A stretch of DNA of 5,132 bases from Prevotella sp. Lineage in GTDB: Bacteria > Bacteroidota > Bacteroidia > Bacteroidales > Bacteroidaceae. Each line of letters begins with the position of its first letter. Position 1 is the stretch's first letter. A program made the position numbers and the translations under genes. Below the pieces are notes generated by a model that had not been told where the DNA came from, searched no databases, and saw only the letters and a program-made list of their open reading frames with translations. Where the stretch lies: the NCBI GenBank assembly GCA_021204565.1, contig JAJPZE010000075.1, positions 1 to 5,132 of the forward strand, given 5' to 3'. Below are positions 1 through 4,309 of the stretch, piece after piece.

Positions 1-1
1 G

Positions 2-598
2 TACCGTGCCGGGAGCTACGACAAGGCGGAAGTGGAGTACCGTAAGGCGGCGGATGCCAACTCTAATAACCCGCAGGCAATGTATAATTTGGGCTGTGCA
101 CTTATGCAACAACAAAAGGATTCTGCGGCAATAGTCGAGTTCGAGAGCGCCGGCAAGGCGGAGACAAACAAGCTCCGCCGTTCGAAATCATACCATAACA
201 TCGGCGTGATATGTCAGGGACATCAGATGTTCTCCGAAGCCATTGAAGCGTATAAAGAGAGTTTGCGCCTTAATCCGAACGACGACGAGACACGCTATAA
301 TCTTGCCCTTTGCCAACGCCAACAGAAGAAGCAACAGCAAGATCAGAACAATCAAAACAATCAGAACCAAGATCAGAACAACGATAAGGACAAGCAGAAT
401 AAACAAGACAAGCAAGACAAACAAAACAAGAAGAATAATCAAGACCAGCAACAACAGCAACAGCAGCCAGAGCAGATGAGCCGGGAGAACGCCGAGCAAC
501 TTCTTGAGGCGGCGATGAGAGACGAAAAGGACGTGCAAAACAAGATGCAACGCCGCCAGGCACAACCTAAGAACCGGCGGTTGCAAAAGAATTGGTAA
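2..598 (+). CDS. batC: BatC-like TPR protein, 5'-truncated by the window edge
   Basis: The reading frame is open from base 2, the first complete codon, to TAA at 596-598, giving 198 residues; the true start lies upstream. It begins inside a TPR helix pair (YRAGSYDKAEVEYRKAAD), followed by TPR units at about residues 24-59 (NPQAMYNLGCAL) and 62-95 (SYHNIGVICQG to LRLNPND), then a capping helix with YNLALCQ. Residues ~105-157 are a low-complexity Gln/Asn/Asp/Lys linker. A short conserved tail follows from residue 159 (MSRENAEQLLEAA) and ends in LQKNW. TPR plus charged linker plus ENAEQLL and KNW tail is the BatC pattern of the Bacteroides aerotolerance locus; its exact biochemical role is unknown, and it is thought to scaffold Bat complexes in the periplasm or at the inner membrane. 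The signal peptide or anchor expected at the N-terminus lies outside the window. It sits 14 bases before batD. Identification as BatC rests on domain order, tail and neighbour. Confidence 0.87.
   Translation, partial: YRAGSYDKAEVEYRKAADANSNNPQAMYNLGCALMQQQKDSAAIVEFESAGKAETNKLRRSKSYHNIGVICQGHQMFSEAIEAYKESLRLNPNDDETRYNLALCQRQQKKQQQDQNNQNNQNQDQNNDKDKQNKQDKQDKQNKKNNQDQQQQQQQPEQMSRENAEQLLEAAMRDEKDVQNKMQRRQAQPKNRRLQKNW
320..475 (+). repeat. Low-complexity Q/N/D/K-coding tract inside batC
   Basis: The coding strand is almost free of T here and is built from CAA/CAG, AAC/AAT, GAC/GAT and AAG/AAA codons. CAAGATCAGAACAA occurs exactly twice, at 338-351 and 368-381 (30-base period), followed by shorter AAACAAGACAAG-like units and a CAA/CAG run. 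This is the signature of expansion by slipped pairing or unequal exchange. It encodes a hydrophilic, probably disordered linker between the TPR domain and the conserved tail. Length is likely to vary between strains. Confidence 0.85.
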
Positions 599-612
599 GA
601 TACAGACGAGAT

Positions 613-3189
613 ATGAACCGGATATTGCTCTTTATGATTTTCGCCTTGTGCGGCGGTATGTGTTCCCTTGCGCAGACCATCTCCGTACAGGTGCCGACGC
701 AGGTTTCCTGCGGGGAGAACTTCCGTTTGTCGTACGTTATAAATACGCAGAACGTCGACAAGTTCAGGGTCGGCGACGTGCCTGAAGAGCTTGAAGTGGT
801 CTCCGGACCATATACCTCGCGCTCGTCGAGCGTGCAATTTGTCAACGGACATACCAGCACATCCTCATCCATTACATATACTTACACCCTCTACGCGGCG
901 AAGAACGGCACGTTCACAATCCCCGCCGCGCACGCCGAGATAAACGGGAAAACGGTGGCTTCGGCTACGGCGAAGATAACCGTTTCGGGCACGCCGGGCG
1001 GGCGGAGCAATCAGGGCGCACCGCGCATGCACGGCAATAATAACGACGACGATATGCTTTCGTCGGGCACGCCGGTTACGGGAAACGACCTCTTTATCCG
1101 CGTAAGCGCAAACAAGAAGCCCGTATACGAACAAGAACCGATACTCTTGACATACAAGGTCTTCTCGCAAGTCGACCTCACGCAGTTGCAGGGCAAGATG
1201 CCCGACCTTACGGGCTTTCATACGCAGGAGTTGCCCCTGCCCCAGCAGAAGAGTTTCAAGGTTGAGACAATCGACGGAAAGCAATACAGGACGGTTACGT
1301 GGAGCCAATACGTGATGTACCCGCAGATGACGGGGAAACTCGAAATACCGAGCATTACGTTTGAGGGTATTGTGATGCAAAGGAACAGAACCATCGACCC
1401 GTTCGAGGCATTCTTCAACGGCGGAAGTGCATATACCGAAGTTAAACGGGACGTGAAAGCCCCGGCGGTAACCATTCAGGTCGACCCCTTGCCCGACCGC
1501 CCCGCAGGTTTCTCCGGCGGAGTAGGCAGATTCACTATATCCTCGACGGCGGACAGAACGGAGGTGAAAGCCGGGGAGCCGATAACCGTTCGCGTCGTGG
1601 TGAAGGGCAGCGGCAACCTCAAACTAATCAAACAGCCGGTATTGGATTTGCCTAAGGATTTCGACGCATACGACCCCAAGACAACCGACAAGACATCCTT
1701 GACGCAAAGCGGATTGACGGGAAGTATGGTGTATGAGTACCTTGTCGTGCCGCGTAATCAGGGGAAGTACACTATTCCCCCGGTCAACTTCATTTATTTC
1801 GATTTAGACACGAAAGAGTATAAGACGCTGAAGACCGAACCGATAAACATCAGCGTGGCGAAAGGCAACGGCAAATCGACTGCCGTCGATTTCACCGCCG
1901 AGCGTGATAACGACATCCGTCCGATAAAGACATCAGGCTCGGCTGTGCATCGCCCCGGCGAATATCTCTTCGGCGGCGGCACGTATCTGTGTCTTCTTCT
2001 CCTGCCTCTGCTCCTCTTCATCATCATTGTATTCATCTTCCGTGCACGTGCGGCGGAGAATGCAAACATCGTCAGAATGAAGGGGAAGAAGGCGAACAGA
2101 GTGGCGACGAAGCGTCTGCGGGCGGCGGCTAAACTTATGTCGCAGGGCGAACAAGAGAAGTTTTACGACGAAGTGTTGCGGGCTCTATGGGGGTATGTAG
2201 CGGACAAACTCAACATCCCGACGGGGGAACTATCGCGGGATAACGTAGTGGAGAAGTTCACTCTCCGCAACATCGACGAGGCGATGACCGCTTCTTTCGT
2301 CGAGGCGATAGACGAATGCGAATACGCCCGGTATGCACCGGGGGAGGCAAAGGGCAAGATGGATACTGTCTACGACAAAGCCGTGAACGCCATAACCAAG
2401 ATTGACGAGATGATGAAACAGAAGCGGAGAGCGCCGAAGACGTCGGCGGTCGTGCTGGTTGTGTCGGCATTACTGTCTGTGCCGGCCGTAGCCGGGGCAA
2501 CCGTAACCAAACAAATGGCTGACGCCGAATATGCCAAAGGAAACTATCAGGAGGCAATACGTGAATATAACGAGCTGTTAGAAGAGGGCGTCTGTGCCGA
2601 ACTCTATTATAATCTCGGCAATGCTTATCTCCGGACGGAGAACACGACGCGGGCAATCCTTGCATACGAACGCGCGCTCAAGCTCTCTCCGTCCGACGAG
2701 GATATACAGTTCAACCTGCAGTTTGCACGCACCAAAACGGCGGACAAGATAACGCCCGAGGCGGAGGTGTTTTTCGTTACCTGGTATAAAGCCGTCGTGT
2801 GTCTTTTTCATAGCGACGTGTGGGCAACCGTCTCTATCGTCTGTTTCTTGCTAATGCTTGTGATGCTTGTTGCATACTTGTTCGCTCCGAGTGTGTGGAT
2901 GATTAAAGGCGGATTTTATGTTGCCGTCGTATGCGCCGTGCTCTGGTTAATCACCACTCTCTTCGCTTGGCAACAGAAGAGACTCTTCTCCAATCGCGAC
3001 GGCGCCGTCATTATCGCTCCGTCTGTCGTAGTGAAGAAAACGCCTGCAGAAAACGCGGCAACGGAGATGACCTTGCACGAGGGGACGCGGGTTGACATCA
3101 CCGACCGCAATATGAAAGGATGGAGAGGGATACGCCTCACCGACGGACGGGAGGGATGGTTGCACGATAAGGATATAGAGGAGATATAA
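613..3189 (+). CDS. batD: BatD-BatE fusion protein (aerotolerance locus)
   Basis: 858 residues from ATG 613, 14 bases after batC. This start is preferred over TTG 592 because it gives a clean signal peptide (RILLFMIFALCGG, then SLA|QT, cleavage near residue 20) and avoids overlapping batC. BatD part: beta-sandwich segments at ~22-130, then ~158-270 with the family blocks YEQEP (172-176), GFHTQE, LPLPQQKSFK and TVTWSQYVMYPQ, and ~290-430 with FSGGVG (300-305) and GSGNLKLI (332-339). A membrane helix at ~457-476 follows, then a cytoplasmic helical domain to ~600. BatE part: hydrophobic segment ~610-628, TPRs ~632-705 (AEYAKGNYQEAI, ELYYNLGNAYL), membrane helices ~737-758 and ~766-786, and an SH3-like tail ~798-858 with GWRGIRL and EGWL. 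BatD and BatE are normally separate proteins of about 600 and 250 residues, so this length equals their sum. The family is envelope-located and linked to oxidative-stress tolerance; its mechanism is unknown. Base composition matches batC, with no sign of transfer. Confidence 0.92.
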   Translation: MNRILLFMIFALCGGMCSLAQTISVQVPTQVSCGENFRLSYVINTQNVDKFRVGDVPEELEVVSGPYTSRSSSVQFVNGHTSTSSSITYTYTLYAAKNGTFTIPAAHAEINGKTVASATAKITVSGTPGGRSNQGAPRMHGNNNDDDMLSSGTPVTGNDLFIRVSANKKPVYEQEPILLTYKVFSQVDLTQLQGKMPDLTGFHTQELPLPQQKSFKVETIDGKQYRTVTWSQYVMYPQMTGKLEIPSITFEGIVMQRNRTIDPFEAFFNGGSAYTEVKRDVKAPAVTIQVDPLPDRPAGFSGGVGRFTISSTADRTEVKAGEPITVRVVVKGSGNLKLIKQPVLDLPKDFDAYDPKTTDKTSLTQSGLTGSMVYEYLVVPRNQGKYTIPPVNFIYFDLDTKEYKTLKTEPINISVAKGNGKSTAVDFTAERDNDIRPIKTSGSAVHRPGEYLFGGGTYLCLLLLPLLLFIIIVFIFRARAAENANIVRMKGKKANRVATKRLRAAAKLMSQGEQEKFYDEVLRALWGYVADKLNIPTGELSRDNVVEKFTLRNIDEAMTASFVEAIDECEYARYAPGEAKGKMDTVYDKAVNAITKIDEMMKQKRRAPKTSAVVLVVSALLSVPAVAGATVTKQMADAEYAKGNYQEAIREYNELLEEGVCAELYYNLGNAYLRTENTTRAILAYERALKLSPSDEDIQFNLQFARTKTADKITPEAEVFFVTWYKAVVCLFHSDVWATVSIVCFLLMLVMLVAYLFAPSVWMIKGGFYVAVVCAVLWLITTLFAWQQKRLFSNRDGAVIIAPSVVVKKTPAENAATEMTLHEGTRVDITDRNMKGWRGIRLTDGREGWLHDKDIEEI
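2410..3189 (+). other. BatE module of the fused gene, with the former batE start codon still present
   Basis: Codons 600-601 are ATG ATG, followed by KQKRR and a hydrophobic stretch (SAVVLVVSALLSVPAVAGA) that looks exactly like a signal peptide: basic n-region, hydrophobic core and Ala-rich end. Read alone from 2410 this would be a normal BatE of 259 residues. The BatD part just before it ends in AVNAITKIDE, where BatD proteins normally stop, and there is no stop codon between the two in this frame. Internal initiation at 2410 or 2413 could still make a separate BatE; nothing in the sequence excludes it. No strong ribosome-binding site is visible, which is usual for Bacteroidota. Confidence 0.7.
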
Positions 3190-3217
3190 ACACGCCGGAG
3201 AGGATTGTTTATGCCGG

Positions 3218-3256
3218 AACAAGAAGAGAGCCCCGCACCATAAGCGCGAGACCCTC
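3218..3256 (-). terminator. Terminator-like hairpin downstream of tRNA-Met
   Basis: On the minus strand GAGGGTCTCGC (3256-3246) pairs with GCGGGGCTCTC (3236-3226) over 11 consecutive positions, including three G-U pairs, around a 9-base loop, followed by TTCTTGTT (3225-3218). The G-U pairs become A-C mismatches in a plus-strand transcript, so the fold favours minus-strand RNA, as expected for a tRNA terminator 18 bases beyond the mature 3' end. The T-tract is interrupted, so termination may be incomplete. No comparable plus-strand terminator for the bat gene was seen. Confidence 0.6.
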
Positions 3257-3274
3257 AACACATAAGGGGGGATG

Positions 3275-3348
3275 TGGACCAGACAGGGCTTGAACCTGTG
3301 ACCTCCGGATTATGAGTCCGTTGCTCTGACCAACTGAGCTACAAGTCC
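3275..3348 (-). tRNA. tRNA-Met, anticodon CAT (elongator type)
   Basis: The cloverleaf is complete on the minus strand: acceptor GGACTTG/CTGGTCC, T8-A9, D-arm GCTC-AGTTGGTCA-GAGC, anticodon arm with loop CTCATAA (CAT lies opposite plus 3312-3314), variable loop AGGTC, T-arm ACAGG-TTCAAGC-CCTGT and discriminator A73. CCA is not encoded (the next bases are CAT), so it must be added after transcription. G1-C72 pairs, and the GGG/CCC anticodon-stem signature of initiators is absent, so this is not the initiator. A CAT anticodon can also be tRNA-Ile2 modified to lysidine at C34; that cannot be fully excluded by eye. Oddities are a U-U opposition at 6-67 next to U-G at 5-68, and A-G at 27-43. Orientation is convergent with batD and divergent from rpsL. 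Confidence 0.93.
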
Positions 3349-3360
3349 CCTTTGCGAGTG

Positions 3361-3392
3361 CAAAGATAATCACTAACGGAGCAAAACGCAAA
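3361..3392 (-). promoter_or_regulatory. Bacteroidota-type promoter for tRNA-Met
   Basis: On the minus strand the -7 box TATCTTTG (plus 3368-3361) matches TAnnTTTG, and a -33 box TTTG (plus 3392-3389, within TTTTG) lies exactly 20 bases upstream, the usual spacing for the primary sigma factor of Bacteroidota. Transcription would start near 3354, leaving a 5' leader of about six bases before the mature tRNA end at 3348. Confidence 0.78.
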
Positions 3393-3549
3393 ATAATTAA
3401 TAAACTTTTTTATCCCCGACCCGCGATATTCATCTTCCCGGAGCTTAATAAAGCGTATATACAGGCTCCAGAAGCTTGATTTGCCCGCACGAAACAAGAG
3501 ATACCAAGACTAACCGACACGCTTTGCCGAACGAAAGCCGACATTATGT

Positions 3550-3602
3550 AACGGATGTTAATTAACTTAATTGCAAGGGTAGTGTGCAATGAAATTTCCG
3601 TT
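3550..3602. repeat. Inverted-repeat element containing copy 1 of a 20-base direct repeat
   Basis: The outer arms AACGGA (3550-3555) and TCCGTT (3597-3602) are complementary. Inside lie the perfect palindrome GTTAATTAAC (3557-3566) and a second inverted pair ATTGCA (3570-3575)/TGCAAT (3585-3590). The right half carries GGGTAGTGTGCAATGAAATT (3577-3596), which recurs with two changes at 3916-3935. Its left arm TTAATTGCA is the reverse complement of TGCAATTAA in the second copy, so the two elements look related by duplication plus rearrangement. Confidence 0.6.
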
Positions 3603-3681
3603 GAAAAACCGCAAGGATTTAGGTCGGGTTTGGCATCTCCACATATCAAAACGAACACGAATGTTGTTCAAATCGAGCAAG

Positions 3682-3712
3682 AACTAAGTAATGACCCTCT
3701 CATTACTTAGTT
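3682..3712. repeat. Perfect 13-bp inverted repeat with 5-base loop
   Basis: AACTAAGTAATGA (3682-3694) is followed by loop CCCTC and by its exact reverse complement TCATTACTTAGTT (3700-3712). There is no T-tract after it on plus, and the minus strand runs into CTTGCTCG, so it is not a standard terminator on either strand. The loop plus right arm, CCCTCTCATTAC (3695-3706), recurs as CCCCCTCATTAC at 3717-3728 (11 of 12 identical). It could be a protein-binding site, a bidirectional stop or a fossil of a small mobile repeat. Confidence 0.8.
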
Positions 3713-3726
3713 AAAGCCCCCTCATT

Positions 3727-3782
3727 ACGTGGGGTTTCGCGGGTCAAAACCCCGTGTTCAGACAGTGCAAAACCCCGTGTTC
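3727..3782 (+). repeat. Twin 15-base direct repeat with one shared inverted partner
   Basis: CAAAACCCCGTGTTC occurs exactly at 3745-3759 and 3768-3782 (23-base period). Just upstream, ACGTGGGGTTT (3727-3737) can pair over 11 positions, two of them G-U, with AAACCCCGTGT in either copy (3747-3757 or 3770-3780). The two hairpins would exclude each other. The G-U pairs make the fold better in a plus-strand RNA than in a minus-strand RNA. Confidence 0.7.
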
Positions 3783-3839
3783 TTGCAAATCACTAACTAT
3801 GCCCCGATTAAATATAAACACGTAACTTATTGATTATCA

Positions 3840-3857
3840 GCTAATTTTGAAATTAGC
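3840..3857. promoter_or_regulatory. Tight palindrome, possible operator
   Basis: GCTAATTT-TG-AAATTAGC has perfect 8-bp arms around two central bases. This size and symmetry suit a dimeric DNA-binding protein. No promoter with a proper -33 partner overlaps it, so its target, if any, is unknown. Confidence 0.45.
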
Positions 3858-3901
3858 GAAAAATGACGCGAGACGGGTTATTATGAGCTTTATGCGAATT
3901 T

Positions 3902-3943
3902 CAAATGTTAAATCTGGGCAGTGTGCAATTAAATTAACATTTG
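3902..3943. repeat. Inverted-repeat element containing copy 2 of the 20-base direct repeat
   Basis: CAAATGTTAA (3902-3911) and TTAACATTTG (3934-3943) are perfect 10-bp inverted arms. Most of GGGCAGTGTGCAATTAAATT (3916-3935) lies between them; it matches the copy at 3577-3596 at 18 of 20 positions. Both copies are preceded by ATGTTAA and followed by the partner arm, so the repeat and its symmetric frame were probably copied together. Confidence 0.65.
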
Positions 3944-3967
3944 GGACGGCATTATAAACGGTATAGT

Positions 3968-4018
3968 CTCCGCCCCTGATGTCGGACGAGTTCAGTCTGT
4001 AAGTGTATAGGGTCGGAG
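3968..4018 (+). ncRNA. Possible folded RNA element of unknown family
   Basis: A two-level stem can be drawn. The outer part pairs CTCCG-C-CCCT (3968-3977) with AGGG-T-CGGAG (4009-4018), nine pairs with one C-T opposition. The inner part pairs CGGAC (3983-3987) with GTCTG (3995-3999) around loop GAGTTCA, separated by an asymmetric internal loop (5 and 9 bases). The G-U pair at 3984/3998 would be A-C on the other strand, which slightly favours plus-strand RNA. There is no dedicated promoter or T-tract, so it could be chance, part of a longer rpsL leader or an unknown small RNA. I do not recognise a family. Confidence 0.3.
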
Positions 4019-4064
4019 CGTAGTTCTTTTGTGGCGGATATATGGCCGGTGCCGGGCGACAAAT

Positions 4065-4078
4065 ACCTTAAATAAGGT
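4065..4078. promoter_or_regulatory. Short palindrome upstream of rpsL
   Basis: ACCTTA-AA-TAAGGT has perfect 6-bp arms around AA. It lies about 85-100 bases before the best rpsL -7 box. It could be a weak protein site; it is short enough to occur by chance in AT-rich DNA. Confidence 0.3.
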
Positions 4079-4099
4079 CAATAACAGATAAAAATAAGT

Positions 4100-4115
4100 A
4101 ATTTGACGTCAAATT
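4100..4115. promoter_or_regulatory. Perfect 16-bp palindrome, candidate operator for rpsL
   Basis: AATTTGACGTCAAATT is fully self-complementary, with core TGACGTCA. It ends 46 bases before the -7 box at 4162-4169, about 60-75 bases upstream of the expected start, a position typical for an activator. It also overlaps the -33 box of the alternative promoter at 4115-4146, where a bound protein would repress. Confidence 0.5.
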
Positions 4116-4146
4116 TTGCCGTCTAAGGGAGTTATAGTTAGGTTGC
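4115..4146 (+). promoter_or_regulatory. Alternative rpsL promoter
   Basis: TTTG (4115-4118) is followed after exactly 20 bases by TAGGTTGC (4139-4146), one base off the TAnnTTTG form. Spacing is ideal but the -7 box is imperfect. It could act alone or together with the stronger -7 box at 4162. Confidence 0.35.
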
Positions 4147-4161
4147 TCGCACAAAATGGAC

Positions 4162-4169
4162 TAACTTTG
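4162..4169 (+). promoter_or_regulatory. Main -7 box for the rpsL (str) operon
   Basis: TAACTTTG matches TAnnTTTG fully. The start would be near 4176, giving a leader of about 134 bases. The -33 region is weak: GTTG at 4142-4145 is only 16 bases away, and nothing closer to TTTG lies at 19-21 bases. The fit of the -7 box and its position ahead of the structured leader make it the best single candidate. Confidence 0.55.
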
Positions 4170-4194
4170 CAACTCAATTCGGTTGAAAGGCAGT

Positions 4195-4259
4195 CCGCCC
4201 GTTGACGGGAGGGCGCATTTCCGTGCGCATCCGCGTGATGTTGCATACGGAGACCGGAT
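4195..4259 (+). promoter_or_regulatory. Structured rpsL leader, three consecutive hairpins
   Basis: Three stems lie end to end. CC-G-CCCG / CGGG-A-GG with loop TTGA spans 4195-4212. GCGCA/TGCGC with loop TTTCCG spans 4213-4228. ATCCG/CGGAT spans 4229-4259 and allows smaller alternatives inside. They are followed by about 45 unstructured A-rich bases up to the rpsL start. This layout fits a control leader of a ribosomal-protein operon. In E. coli the str operon is regulated by S7 binding between rpsL and rpsG; whether S7, S12 or anything else binds here is unknown. Confidence 0.45.
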
Positions 4260-4267
4260 ATCAACAG

Positions 4268-4309
4268 CGAAAACAAATATAAAAATATAAAATAATAAAA
4301 AGAACAATT
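4268..4309 (+). promoter_or_regulatory. A-rich, Shine-Dalgarno-free translation start region of rpsL
   Basis: The 42 bases before ATG 4310 are almost all A and T, with no GGAGG-like site; only AAAAAGAA comes near. Highly expressed Bacteroidota genes typically start translation from such unstructured A-rich leaders, in agreement with the assigned start. Confidence 0.6.

Larger units (their letters stand above)
3393..4137. other. Gene-free, repeat-rich gap between divergent tRNA and rpsL
   Basis: I see no credible protein gene in about 745 bases on either strand. The longest open frames are short, have no recognisable motif and cross the repeats. What it does hold is listed separately: two related 20-base direct copies, a perfect 13-bp hairpin, a twin 15-base repeat with an inverted partner, several palindromes and a possible folded RNA at 3968-4018. 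Two smaller stem candidates also occur: GGAGC/GCTCC (3440-3469) and GCTTT/AAAGC (3521-3538). None resembles tmRNA, RNase P RNA or SRP RNA by eye. Confidence 0.75.

Noticed and set aside
188..586. Long minus-strand frame rich in Leu and Val opposite batC
   Set aside because: It is the complement of the CAA/CAG/AAC-rich linker, which reads as Leu/Val/Ile codons on the other strand. The plus strand has clear TPR and BatC tail homology, and the minus frame has no start context or motif.
592..612. Upstream TTG start for batD, overlapping the batC stop
   Set aside because: It would add MVRYRRD before the signal peptide. ATG 613 gives a normal n-region, core and cleavage site and avoids the overlap.
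3275..3348. tRNA as an integration (att) site for a mobile element
   Set aside because: No second copy of the tRNA 3' end, no integrase gene and no duplicated flank occur in the window. The repeated 20-mer does not match tRNA sequence.
3410..3658. 82-residue minus-strand frame in the intergenic gap
   Set aside because: There is no recognisable domain, it crosses one of the inverted-repeat elements, and no promoter or start context supports it.
3745..3782. CRISPR-like pair of 15-base repeats
   Set aside because: There are only two copies, an 8-base spacer and no cas genes; the repeat is too short and the spacing far from CRISPR geometry.
3842..3849. TAATTTTG as a plus-strand -7 promoter box
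   Set aside because: It fits TAnnTTTG but has no TTTG near 19-21 bases upstream, and it is part of a palindrome that explains its sequence.
4274..4281. Minus-strand TATATTTG box within the rpsL leader
   Set aside because: It lies in a near-pure A/T tract where such matches are expected by chance, and there is no minus-strand gene downstream for it to drive.
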